A stretch of DNA of 64,000 bases from Sipunculus nudus (taxonomy: Eukaryota; Annelida; Sipuncula; Golfingiida; Sipunculidae): positions 52,711,624 to 52,775,623 of the forward strand of contig CM049308.1 of the NCBI GenBank assembly GCA_026874595.1, given 5' to 3'. Positions 41,297-53,440 of this stretch are shown piece after piece. Position 1 is the first letter of the stretch. Each line of letters begins with the position of its first letter. The notes under the pieces are model-generated. The model was not told the DNA's origin. It searched no databases and was given only the letters and a program-made list of their open reading frames with translations. The position numbers and the translations under genes are program-made.

Positions 41297-43510
41297 CTAC
41301 GAATAATGATCGAGAAACAAGAAGAAATAAAACGCCTGTGTTGGTATGACACCACTCAACAGATGTCGCCACATCCACATCTGATCACATCCAAGTCCCT
41401 GTCGCAAGCGCACATAATCCACAAAGAATGGTCCAAGATGTAATCAGGCCCAAACTAGTCAAATACTTGACAGTTATTGGTGTTCCTTGGCACAGCATAA
41501 TCATTCAGCCTCTTTCATGTGAATTCGGTTTCCATACATCTGATGTATCTCGATCCGACTGCTAAAACGTTTGTAGCCCTGGAACAGGAGTCTCTCTCTT
41601 CCTCCTCCTCCCCCCCCCCCCCTCTCTCTCTCTCTCTTTTCGTTAATAGGCCTATCCGAGAAACAGCAGTGTTAAAACGATGTCAAATACTGATGTGTAA
41701 TCGAACGTCCCATGGTTTTCTCCTTTAAAATTACTGCATATTACGTATTAAAACTTCAAGAATTAACCTTTGTGAAAAAAATGACAAAGCAAAGACCCCG
41801 AAAGTGCAATGCACCGGATAGTCCGGTCTCGAGTCCACTTTTTAAGGAATTCGGGCTCAGCATGGACTCGAGGGTTCTCGACTACACCTTGTACCCGGTA
41901 AGGACTCGAGAAATCAAGCCGAGTCCATCTCAAATCCAATAGTCGAATGACTCATATTATAAACACTAATGTACATGTGCGAACCACTAACAGAATATTA
42001 CAACATAATAACGCTGTATATAAAACCGCTTTGTTCATCACGGGGAGCTATAAATGTAATTGACAATCAGAGTAAAGTGAACTAACCTTGAAACATGCAT
42101 GATAATCTGTACGCTCTTTACAAAGCGCTTTACCCATAGGCCAACTACCTATATCGTAACCGCTGTTTGTTATGACCTTGTATCCTGAACCTCTACACCA
42201 GAGGGGAGCACTGTATTTTGGTCAAATCAGATGAGACCCTGTGCTGGAAGACAAAACGGTTTACCAGCCAAGCGAGGAATACACGGAGCCAATTTCGTTT
42301 TGAGTGACAGCTCATCGCCCCATCGACCGTTTGAACAGGCCAGAGGCTCAGAGAGAATTGCCCCGCACGTGGTTTCTGGGCGGAGCCTGATACCTGCCCA
42401 GTGTTTGTTGACTTGCATTTGGTTGGCTGCTTGTCACATCAGCAGTTTTTTACAGCAGACAGGCCCATGTGCACCACCTGGTGTTTAAGTGCATCATAAA
42501 CGGTCAAAGCAGGCAGCGGGAAAATCAGAAGCTTCTTTAGAAGCGCAAGATTTCCGCTGCCTCGGGAGCGTAGATAATCTGAATTTTCCATATTAAATTG
42601 CTTTTGAAGGAAATATTTTTTTGACTCGGAATTCGACTTTGGTTCTTAATGACTCAGACTCGAAGGACGTGGACTTGGACTCGTTCAAGTGCGTGGATCA
42701 GAATTGCTTCAAGGAAAATTACATAAACCTTGGTGTTTTTGTGGTAAGGTCTTCACGGAAAAGGTATTACATGTATTTTTTTAACCAGCAGCATGTGAAA
42801 TGTAAATTGAAGGTGTTTCCCTGAATTAAAGCAAACTTTGATTTTAAAGTTTGACAGTCGAGACCAGTAGTCCCGGTCGTCCCACAGTTCCCAAACAGAA
42901 GAGGTTCATTTTGAGTAGAAACGACATCTGGCGGGAAAGCGTGAACAAAGCTTCTGGAAAGCTCCGGACGACTTATTTACATCGGACGCAGTATGCTATA
43001 TTTAGCTCGTGTCTGGCGCCAGGATTCATTCGCTTAAACACTTGCTATAGCAGAGGTAAAGTGAATCAATTTAATACGTGTATGTACTTATAATGTTTCT
43101 TTTGTTGAATAAAAACATGCGTTATTCCTTGCCTCTAAAACTAAAACGGCGTGATTGAATCATAAACACACTGGATGACCTTCAGGTGGGCAAACCCTTA
43201 CCAAATTTAGGTACGGATGTAATGTACCTATACGATCTGGAATCTATTAACATTTCCATAATTATATCTTCTAATATAACTCTTACGAACAGGCCGATAT
43301 ATTTTCATGCATTTATTCCTGACTGTTGTGCGGTCCTCAGTCTTACTAATAATATGCCTATTGCCATAATGTTAAAGTAAATGTATTTCAATTTTAGATA
43401 AAAAAATACCATATTTGTTCTGAGGCAATCTACTTTATCACTCAAAGGTCATTCAAACATTCATGATCAGGTTTGAGGACAAGAACTTTTATTTTCCAAA
43501 ACTATTCAAC
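37777..43510. other. intergenic, no supported gene
   Basis: AT-rich with a TTACTA-rich tract at about 38696-38850, (TA)n at 41244-41295, a C/CT tract near 41610-41638, a short perfect inverted repeat at 40353-40376 (TTGCACGG/CCGTGCAA), GACTCGAG-rich blocks at 41820-41930, a more GC-rich block at 42225-42490 and a hairpin at 42512-42561. Confidence 0.55.
42690..42945. repeat. dispersed repeat family R1, copy 2
   Basis: Same ordered blocks as 32430-32680, including AAATTACATAAACCT, GTTTGACAGTCGAG and AGTAGTCCCGGTCGTCCCAC. Confidence 0.6.
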
Positions 43511-43511
43511 C

Positions 43512-43865
43512 GGCTCTGGGGCAGAGGACAGAACTCAACGCCGGGAGGACGTGAGTTCGAATCTCAGCCGAGGCGGTGAGATTTTTCATGGTCGGCCCCT
43601 ACCCAGGGTAAGCGCCTTGAAGGCCTGATCGGAAGACCGTGCCCAATGACCGTGTTTCACTCACAAACGAGTGCACCTTTCGCGGGTTTCTAGGTGTTAT
43701 GACAATTACACGCCCAAGGCCCGCAGGTGAAGTAGGCACCGGGCTTTGTTACCACCAGGATATAAAATAAGAGGAAGCAGTGTTACTGCCCAAGCTGTCA
43801 CGTAGTCGGAAACCGGAATGGAATTCTGCAGATGTACATATACCTAGAGTTAAGCTAGAATTTAA
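43512..43865 (+). mobile_element. tRNA-derived SINE, family A, copy 1
   Basis: A tRNA-like head with a B-box GAGTTCGAATC (about 43552) is followed by the family body (CAGCCGAGGCGG, ATATAAAATAAGAGGAAG, CTGCAGATGTACATA), which recurs at 58375-58700. Confidence 0.72.
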
Positions 43866-45428
43866 AAATAGAGGCGGTTACTTCCAACAAAAAAAAAGTA
43901 AAAAAAAAAAAAAAAACTGTACAGTTGTTAGAACATTTTCTGGTTGATTCCGTATGTATAATTCAAAATGTTTCAAACAACTGTTAGTCAAATGTTATAC
44001 ATGCGCAGTTTTGTTAATATATTCCTTTCGTATGGTACCAGAAAGCGAGTCATTTATCTTAACAAAAAAGACAACGGATCTCAGAACCTAATAGTCTTAT
44101 ATCGTGGTCTTCGACCTTTTTCGTATTAACAGCAGCCTGAAGCTATCACGGAGTAACTACTGCATTAGGTTGAAATATACACTGCAGCCGACGTCGTCCC
44201 TAGAATCATTATTCTAAATGAAAGCAACCATCCCACCGTCTCTATGGCCTCTTTTTTTCGGCCACAGAGAACAGAGTCAATATCAAAGATAGTTTTCACA
44301 TCAAGATTCGCATCAAGTTTTCCCATCGTGAAAACCTATAAATTACCCATGTCGCATCATCGTCTTAAATGTACAGCATCATTGCTGTAAGGCCAATCAG
44401 TCCTTTAAACCAAACCTTGTTTTCATAAACATTGACATTAACGGATAGGAACAGGAAGGCCATGGTCGTCTATAGCTAGGAACCCGCCATATACTCCCCG
44501 GGAGTGTTGGCTGGTATTGGATGAAGACAGGACGGATCCCCAGGCTGTCATTTTGATCTGGTCTGACAGTGAGCCACTTAGACCGTAAACTAACGACATT
44601 ACAAGCCGGTCACTGTGGGATTAAATCCGCCATCTCTCTTGGAAGACCACGGGTGCTCTTAATGTATGGACCGAAGAAACGGGTTTTAATGTTTCATGGA
44701 AAGGGGGATATACCTCTTGATGGCTTGAGATTACGTGGATATACTGACCGTTAGAGTATACATGGCCATGTTTAGCGATTTCATCAACACTTACGTGTCC
44801 AAAATGTTTAGCCTTATCGTTTACAGCCAAATAAATGTTTCTTTATCACAAAAACATATATTTTTTTAAAACTTTTTATCCGTTGTCAACCCAGTTTATA
44901 AATTGCTGTTATATATTATTGGAATTTGCACATTTAATTTTACTTTGAGTGAAATTTTCAGTTTCAGTTAATCTATTCTGATTTGGTCATATTTCAAAAT
45001 ATAATTATACCATTAATTATTTAATCGATGTTTTTTCTGCATTATTACTTAAAGCTCCATCAAGTAAAATAAGATAAACTATATTCCCAACATAAACCCT
45101 GTAATAGGTAACATACCAAGTCTATCCATATCTATGTGGCTTATGGATTTCTTTTGACCACATTTAGAGCAGTGGTGTGCAAAATATATTACAAGAAATA
45201 TGAATTCTAGGGAATACAAGCCTCCGCCATGTGGACATTCACTTATTCGGCCATTATTCTCAGGTGTAATCGTACATAAGTGCCTGTACGTTTGTGAATA
45301 TTCCTTGATGATGTTCCTGAATTCGGGTTAGGTGCTTAATACACACCAAAATCTAATACATACCTTCTTGGCCCATTCTCGAGGTGCCCTGGGAATCTCA
45401 TGAGATCCCATTAATGAGTGCGTGGAAC

Positions 45429-45459
<31 letters not shown>

Positions 45460-46194
45460 GAATAGGGACGAACGCACACCCTCCTGGCGAAGACAATAAG
45501 AACTCAAGGGATAAGCCCCTCGGTCCTGAAATATTGAAAGATTAGGTGACTGTTTTTTTTTCCTGTCCCTAGCTTCAAACGATAAAACATGTCGAGTTAG
45601 ATTTTCATGTTGTAAACGATGTGTACGATATAAGTTGGATAACAATATGTCGGGTCGGGTTATAAATCGGAAATTTATTATTGAGTCACCTACCACCATA
45701 TCTCGGGTGGGTCAGTACTACATAAAATAACCTCCCTGAACGTATTAAAAAAAATGCGTCGGGTGACGCTGAGGATGTATTTTCCATCATAGGCTGGTAA
45801 ATTTCAGGTCGTATCCGGGGAACATACTGCAGACAGGAGCCGCTGAATCAGTCGGCCCCGACTTTTTGACAAGGATAATGTATTGTCACAACATGATAAC
45901 CAGCTAAAACACAGTTAAGAAAGCCAACTAACGGAGGATCGAAGCACTGCTTTTTATTTTTGGAAGCAAGTAGAACTGTCAAATTGTAAATTGCAAAATT
46001 AGCAAAATTATGTGAAGTGCCACCTTTTCCGTGGATGCCTACATCGTTATTTCCATGCAATAAAGTTTAATTTGATCGTTTAGTCACCGGTAATATAAAG
46101 TTGAAACTGTGGTGCCAAGAAATATATGCGGATTTATACTTCTCCATGAACAACCGTGCAATAGACAATAAACTGAACATGACATATATATGTG

Positions 46195-46226
<32 letters not shown>

Positions 46227-46800
46227 CTGGTCCCAGTCATTTCAAATAAACATTCACACGTTAAGAAATGAAACGCAGTACTTATAATTGCATGTTCATA
46301 TACATATATATGTGGGGTTGCAAGTATTTATAACATTTACATTAAAGCTATAGTTTGCGTCATCTGCTGAAACCATACACCTAAAAAACAGAGACCGATG
46401 TATTTAAGCTCTAAGTGCAAATGGATTATCTCTGAGATCCTCAGACAGAGGGCTTCATAAAGGAATATTTCAATAACCAGCTCCGTTTCCATTCATACAC
46501 TGCATTACACATAAACCTTGTATCAATAATGAGTCATAAGTGAGAATATTAACAAACGATACTGTCAACATAAAATTTCCAGTGATCATAGTAATGGTTC
46601 AGTGCAGATGCTAGGTGTCCCAAAGGTCACTGAGGAATTTATACCGGAGAGTTGCGTATCAAGTCGTGAATAACGGTGTGGTTTATTGACAATCTTACAG
46701 CCTATAAATCAGTGAACCACGTGGACTGGTTTATCTTCTTAAAGTAGTCAAGTCGTAAAGTGCAGATTCCGCGAGAAGTTTTTTTAGCAGAACCTGTGAG
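43866..46800. other. intergenic with dispersed repeat R2
   Basis: About 45240-45510 (GTGAATATTCCTTGATGA block, then a CA tract, then TGGCGAAGACAAT) matches 59460-59740 in the same order. (CA)n lies at 45430-45458 and (TG)n at 46190-46226. No gene is supported. Confidence 0.55.
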
Positions 46801-46859
46801 CTGATGCGATGGTGCGGCGTCGTCCGTCGTGCGTCAGTGCGTCGTCTGTACGTTAACCA

Positions 46860-47870
46860 TAGCTATCTCAAAAACGGCACATGATAGCATCACCAATTAT
46901 TTTGCAAATGATCAGTTATCTGAAAAAAGTTTATCGGATTTTGTTAATTTTTTTTTTCTAACTGCATTTTCTTGGATTTGGGGGGGGGGGGGGGAAGCTG
47001 AAAAAGCTTTTAAAATCTTCTTCTCCGAAACTGTCCAGCCAAATTGTCCAATATTTTACAGAAATAACCCCTAGAACAATCTTTCTCAAGTTTGTTCGAA
47101 TGCTTCCAGTTCGGAGATTTCAGGCCGAGTTACGGGAGGTTGAACTTTGTCATCTATCCAAAAATTTCAATCTCAGAAACGGCTTGAGCTATCATCACCA
47201 AAATTTATGCAAATGTTGGTCACATGAGTCATATCTGAAATTGAGGTATTGGTGGCGCCACCTTCATCGGCCTTTTCTGTACGGGGTCTTCCGTGCCTGT
47301 TTCACACTGAGGGCTTCAAAAAACTTCTTCTCTGAAACCATATGGCCAAATTTCTTAATATCGCACAGAAATGATATCTTAGGGTAGTGCTTTCTTAAGT
47401 TTGTTCATATGGTCTCTGTTCAGTGACTTTTTGCTAAGTTATGGGAAGCTGATTTTAGTCATATGCCATAACAGCCCATTTTAGCTCAGTGGCTACAAAG
47501 ATCTTCTTCTCAAAAACCACTTGTCCAAATTCTTAAATCTCACACATAAATTATCCTCAGATGATGATAATTCAAGTTAATTCATATGGTTTTGGTTCAG
47601 TGCTTCTTGGCTGAGTTACGGGAAGCTGAACTTAGCCAGTTTGCTGTATATACATGAGTTATAAACCTGCAAAACGTCTTTCGACTGACGCCACTGAAGC
47701 CACTTTGTTTAATATTTAACAAAAATATTCTTCACAATAATTCTTATGATAATTGTCTCCAATGGTTCCACATGAATGATTTTTGGCTGAATTATGGAGA
47801 TTGAATTGAGTCATCTTACCATATATGTTAGCTGTGTGATGCTGTTACATCTATACTTGCACCAGTTTAT
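46860..47870. repeat. degenerate tandem repeat, ~175-190-bp period
   Basis: The block CTTCTTCTCTGAAACCA...CAAATT...AAGTTTGTTCATATGGT...GAGTTACGGGAAGCTGA recurs from about 47015, 47325, 47505 and 47675, much diverged. It is preceded by a CGTCGT-rich stretch. Open frames here are by-products of the repeat. Confidence 0.7.
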
Positions 47871-48239
47871 CAACATCTATTACATCATGCCACTATTTAG
47901 ATTTCAGGTTATCAGTGGTTAATATTGATAAGAATTTTTTTAAAAGCTTAAAAAAAACAGATTTATGATTTAAATTATTCATCATATCAGGCAATGTTCC
48001 AATGACGGATATTCAGCTCACTGTGGCTATATAAAGACGACTCTACATGGATTATAACTGATTGGTATTCATACTCAACTTAATTCAAGAATTTGCCATC
48101 AATCAGGTGTATCAAAATTATAAGTTTGCATTCAGTATGCATCTGTGATAATTTTTAATTATTCCTGATTTCTTTTTTTTATAAAATGTCAGCTGAAAAG
48201 TAATTTTATTGAGAAAATTAATTTCAAAGTTTTTTTTTA

Positions 48240-48900
48240 AGTAGAGTCCACTTTTGTGTACTTGCTTTACCATTGGCAGATTGCCAGTGCCTTGATGTTT
48301 GCCATAGCCAAGATGATGTCAGCTCTATAAATTATTTTGGCACAAGGCCATGATTTGAAGAAGTGCAGCCAGGTATAGATCAAGAGTTCACTCAGTGCAG
48401 TAGCTGCATTCTATTTATAGCTTTGGCAGACTGCCCACTGCATCAGATTTGGCACCAAGGTTTAGCCTGGATCTATTAATAGCATTGGCAGACTGCCAAC
48501 TGTGTCAGATTATGCAAGAGGTCAAGAGTTCATTCAGTGCATCCAGGTGCAGGTCAAGAGTTCACTCAGTGTATTAGCTTGAGCCAGCAATTTGTCACAG
48601 TTCACTCGGGGGCATATGCCTTACTCACCTGAGCCTGGTCAGCCCAGCGCATCAAACTCAAAAGAAGTTTGATGTATTGGCCTGATATTTTGACCTGTCT
48701 ATGCGTCTTCGGTTGCTTTTTCGTTCACAAGACAGGTGTAGCCACCTACATTGACTTTTCCACAGTGTATGTGCCAGCTTATTTCCACTGCTTAAGAATT
48801 GGATACATCAGCCTCAAATTGTTTATACATATCGGGTGGCCTTATAGTGTACAAGACTGGTGGCGCCACCTACAATAATTTTTGCCCAGTGAATGTCCCT
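48240..48900. repeat. short degenerate repeats (GGCAGACTGCC and a ~125-bp pair)
   Basis: GGCAGATTGCC/GGCAGACTGCC and GTCAAGAGTTCACTCAGTG recur several times at 48280-48600. A degenerate pair follows at 48725-48900, containing ACAAGAC...CCACCTACA. Confidence 0.6.
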
Positions 48901-49792
48901 GCTTATTTCGTGCTTATGTGTGCACCCATGCCAGAATTTCCGCAGTGATGTTTGTGTAATTGTTTCTTGTTTAAAATGTTTAGTACTTGCATTGTTCATA
49001 TACATATTACACATGTACTTGAAAAGTAATGGTCCAGCATGAAAGCATTATACCTTGTGTAATCCCATTGCACAGGTTCGCATTAGGCATGTAGGCCTTG
49101 TTTATTGCTGAAAGCAAGCGTTGCTTAATTTACTTACATGTCATTGAAACACATCGCATCTAGGGCTTTGTTTCAGGAGGAACTGGAGTATTCCTGCTAA
49201 CTGTTTTAGGGTGGGAGGACATAATACCTTTTCTCCCCTCCCTTTTAACAGGCATCAAACACACTGTTTAAATTTGGAATAATTCCGTCAGTCACTTAAT
49301 AGCTTCATCTCTTGTCCTCATTAATCGTTTTTGGGGTTTCATATTTATCAAATTTAAGATAATGCCCATATTAAACGAATCGTCATGAATTTTAGCCTAT
49401 GTTGTTGAACATAATATGTAAAATATGAATAATTTAGTGCTGAAAAAATTATTTTTATAAAGAAAACATGTTTCATAACACAGTGTGAGTAAAGAAAGTA
49501 TGATACTTTTGGAAATAAATTTTGTCCTGTTTCTTTTGGTGGGTTAGTCGTCTTGAGGAGGTTTTGAGCGATTGTCCTCATATCTAGGAGTGTGTGTGTG
49601 CTGGGGGGGGGGGGGGGGGGTTCTGTCAGGTCCGGACCCGCTCGACCCCTCCCCTGGATCCTTTTCTAAAACTGATCCTTTACCTTTAGTAGTAAAGATG
49701 AGTCACTGTTTCCTATATTTGATATAAAACATATCTTTTATGACACGAAAAAATATATCGTTTCAGTATGTATATACTCGGTTTTGTTAAAA

Positions 49793-49793
<1 letters not shown>

Positions 49794-49850
<57 letters not shown>
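49794..49850. repeat. (TA)n microsatellite
   Basis: Pure TA with one interruption near the end. A G-run lies at about 49602-49620, and a shorter (TA)n at 50424-50444. Confidence 0.95.
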
Positions 49851-49851
<1 letters not shown>

Positions 49852-50810
49852 ATCTCAGTAGTACTTTCAAACAACCTAGGGCATTCGGCAAGTATCATTC
49901 ATATACTGCTCCGTCAAACAAGGCTTCCTGAATGTTCAAGCTGTCAGTATCTTATGTATGCATGGTTGACTATGTGACGAGCTTTTCTCGAAATAACGGC
50001 GACCCTGGGTTATTTCATGGACATCACTCCGCTGATATAAATGTAGACTGTCAGTACCCCCTGACACTCTCATGTCTCTGTTGATACTATTACGGCGGCC
50101 GACGTTTCGGAAGATTCAATTCTTTTATCTGGACATTGTATACCTGAGCCGCGGCTTTGTCCACGCTGCTATGAAGTCAACAACTGGCTTCAGCTGGTCG
50201 GGGAGTGGATTGTTCTCTCACAGATCATATACTGGATGACTTAGCTCTGTTTTGCTGGTGTCGTATCAGATAAAGAAATCTTACTTGAAAGCCTTGTGGT
50301 AAAATAGTCAACGTGGTTTTACAGCCAGTTCTATTAAATTGGGGCTCTTATCTTAGCGTTTCATTAAACTGAACAAACCTGACTTATTTTAAACATTGGA
50401 GAACTAGGTAAATCCTCAGCCCTATATATATATATATATATATAAATCTTGCAACCCTATATGGACAAAGTTTCATGCTGTACATTGCGGTAAATTGTTA
50501 ATATGTTAATATTTTTAATAAATCTAAACTATTGATGTTGCCATCGTTATCGCACATGGTTTTATCAAAATAATGATTACAGTAAATAGAAGTAACTACT
50601 GCTCGAAAACCGCGCATTTATGTATTTCATTGTATTCTATTTTATACATTTATTAGTACTTTATTTCTACTTCTTCTTCTTCTTTATTTGTGAAATTTCC
50701 TTATTCTTTAAATCATCAAAATAAGTCCTATAGAAATGTTGTCCCTAATGAAAGATTAAGAATCAGTAGACTTGATACAAAGCTCTGTAGGCGTTTATAT
50801 TTAACTGATA

Positions 50811-51046
50811 TAAACTTTATTTATTTTACATGGATTGTACAACTAGTTATAATAACTAATACGAGGCACTCTCCATGGCACGGATGTTGGCGCTCGGTAG
50901 TCGGTAAGGGTGGAGGAAACCGGAGGACCCGGAGAAAACCACCGACCTTGGACGGGCAACTACGACCCACTCTCATAGCCACACCGGGAATCGAACCCGG
51001 GTCGCCAGTGGAGAAGGCCGAGCGTTTTACCACTCAGCTGTCCAGG
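50811..51046 (-). mobile_element. tRNA-derived SINE, family C, with target duplication
   Basis: On the minus strand it starts GGACAGCTGAGTGGTAAAAC (A-box) and carries the B-box GGGTTCGATTCCC. The tail is AATAAATAAAG-rich. An exact 16-bp duplication, TTATATTTAACTGATA, flanks it (50795-50810 and 51047-51062), the mark of LINE-driven integration. Confidence 0.9.
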
Positions 51047-51932
51047 TTATATTTAACTGATAATGCCTGCTCTGAGATGTGATGTTAGTCAAATGGAAAC
51101 TCCACTGTTACAGCCTTCCACCAATGCACCGATGTTTCGGTACAGTGCTGGTTTTCGTGAACACATCGAGCTATGAGTGAGGAATATTAACGTAAAAGCA
51201 TTATACATATGAATGTTCAAACCAGTTCTTTTTCCGTCCATGCTGTCTCGGAATATGGATTCCGTATTCATCATTTCTAATCCGTTTCATTTCATGACCA
51301 ACACCGAATTTATTTAAAAGAATAATTTATACAAGACGATGAGTTATTTACAAATAACAACCTTAAGGTTTCACATCTATGGAGTATTAATTACTGGTAG
51401 AGGTGTGAAGTTCTTTACTATAATTTCATGTAAAATTTACAAAGATTAATAATAACAAATGAGTACACGTCGAAATATAACACATTATTGATCGTAACAC
51501 CTCAAGATGAGGTTTCCATCTTTGCTCATGAAGAGCATTTTTGTCTCTGTTTTCAGCTTCTTTCTTTTCCATTTGTTCTACCTTTTTACATGTATAATAT
51601 ACTTCTCAATTAATAGAGAAGATTGCATGATTTTCCACAGTTTTTGTAAATCCCGTATTTTTATGAACACAAAGTAAATCCCATCTCTTTAGAGACTGTC
51701 ATCGTTCCTGTGCTCTGCACCACTTTTAAGCCAATCAGATAATCCGTCATCATAAAATTTAACAGAATACAGATTTACTTATTTGAGGAGTCATAACTAT
51801 ATCTTTCTCACATGGTAGGTGTTACTAAAAAGTAAACTATTATATCTTACAGCTTTATTTTAATAGACAACATTCTTGCAAGCCGAGAGGTGTGGTCAAA
51901 TGTGATGAAAAAATTGCATACTCATCGACATT

Positions 51933-52304
51933 CAGAGAGTACACTTATAGAAAAAAAAATCTTCATGGTTCTTCAAAGAACCCACATGTTTTTCCTCTGT
52001 GAAAAATAAATGCTTCATATCCCATCTACATATTTGACACTCTTGGCTTTCTAAGAAAACCCTTTCTTGAAGGCTCAAGGAAGAACCATCAATCTAGGGT
52101 TCCACAAATAACCTTTCACCCAGTCCACTGTAAATCCATTTAATAGGTTCCGGATGAAACATGTATGGTTCCACAAAAGAAACATCGGGAGGTTCCAAAA
52201 AGATTAAGGGTCCTAGTAAGAATAATTAACTGTTCCCTACTCAGTCCATGACGAAGAACCCTTCTGGGTTCTACAAGGAACCTTTTTCTCTTAGAATCCA
52301 GTTC
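51933..52304. mobile_element. hAT-like short DNA transposon rich in GGTTCTT/AAGAACC
   Basis: An exact 8-bp direct repeat, TCGACATT, flanks it (51925-51932 and 52305-52312), the duplication size of hAT transposons. The left end begins CAGAG. Imperfect inverted ends share AGAAAAA followed by GGTTC. The interior is built of repeated GGTTCTT, GGTTCCACAA and AAGAACC motifs. Non-coding. Confidence 0.6.
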
Positions 52305-52795
52305 TCGACATTTGAAGGCATGCTATTCTAATATTTTGACAAACTTCTATATGTAAATAATGCAGATGCCTCTCTTGGAAACATCGAAACACTACAATTA
52401 AAAAAATCATATGAGCGATTTTCCACGCATGTATAAACGCAAACAGCTTTGGTTTGATATTCAAGGAGCAAACGTGTGCGATGAACATGCTCATTAGGTG
52501 AACCAATAGATCGTCATATCATTAAGTGACACATTATCAACCATTTGTTTCAGAAGTAGAGTATAGCCATATACGTGATTATACATGCCATACTCTGCTT
52601 ACTGCAAAAGAGCTGAGGGTCATTTACCTGGTCATAAATTAGTCCACACAATATTTTCTAAGTGTTGCATGTCGGATCTTTTTGTTTGTTGACATGAGCA
52701 CATGTAATTACAAACAACATGGGGATAAACAGCTCATACATTCGTCGCAGAGGCGCTGTAAGAACGTTTACAACCAGAATTAACTACAGTCCATT

Positions 52796-52796
52796 A

Positions 52797-52858
<62 letters not shown>
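52796..52858. repeat. (TA)n microsatellite
   Basis: About 60 bases of TA with one interruption. Confidence 0.95.
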
Positions 52859-52863
<5 letters not shown>

Positions 52864-53440
52864 AAAAGACGGGAATGATAAATTCGACAGAATGCGTAGG
52901 TTAATAGCTTGCTTTAAACGATCATGTAAATGATAAGACACGTTGGCAATAAAATACAAAAAGGGATCCTGCTTCTCAAACCTGTTACGTAGACCATGTA
53001 TGCATATCTCTGAAGTATTACCGGAATCTTATATAAATACACTCATGGTTCTCCTTAGGTTAGCTTGTAACACGCGTCAGTTTGTACATAAATAAATACA
53101 CAAGAATGAGCATGATCCAGCTTTGCATTTAACGAAACTCCCACCCTCAGGATCCTTCATTCTTTGGCTCCGCGTTTAACATTTGAAATTTCCATCCTTT
53201 CCAAACACATAATGTGTAACAACCATGTTCATTAACAAACAAAGTGCGTGTCACTATCGTCGGCTGTGTTCGGGTCAAAAGAGCCAGCTTTGCGTGTATT
53301 ATTTCAAGTGAAACCAGAAATAAGGAGCTCGGACAATGATCTTACCAGACCCGATGACTCAGGTGTCACCATGGTGATAGGATAAGTCTGTTAACACACC
53401 TATATTGAAATGATAGGACACCCATCAATCCGGCAAAATA

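Noticed and set aside
46829-47387. Plus-strand frames with similar peptides (FFSET...)
   Set aside because: They are translations of the degenerate tandem repeat at 46860-47870.
50821-51033. Minus-strand frame and apparent tRNA
   Set aside because: The A-box and B-box belong to a SINE with a 16-bp target duplication. It does not fold as a complete tRNA and the open frame is incidental.
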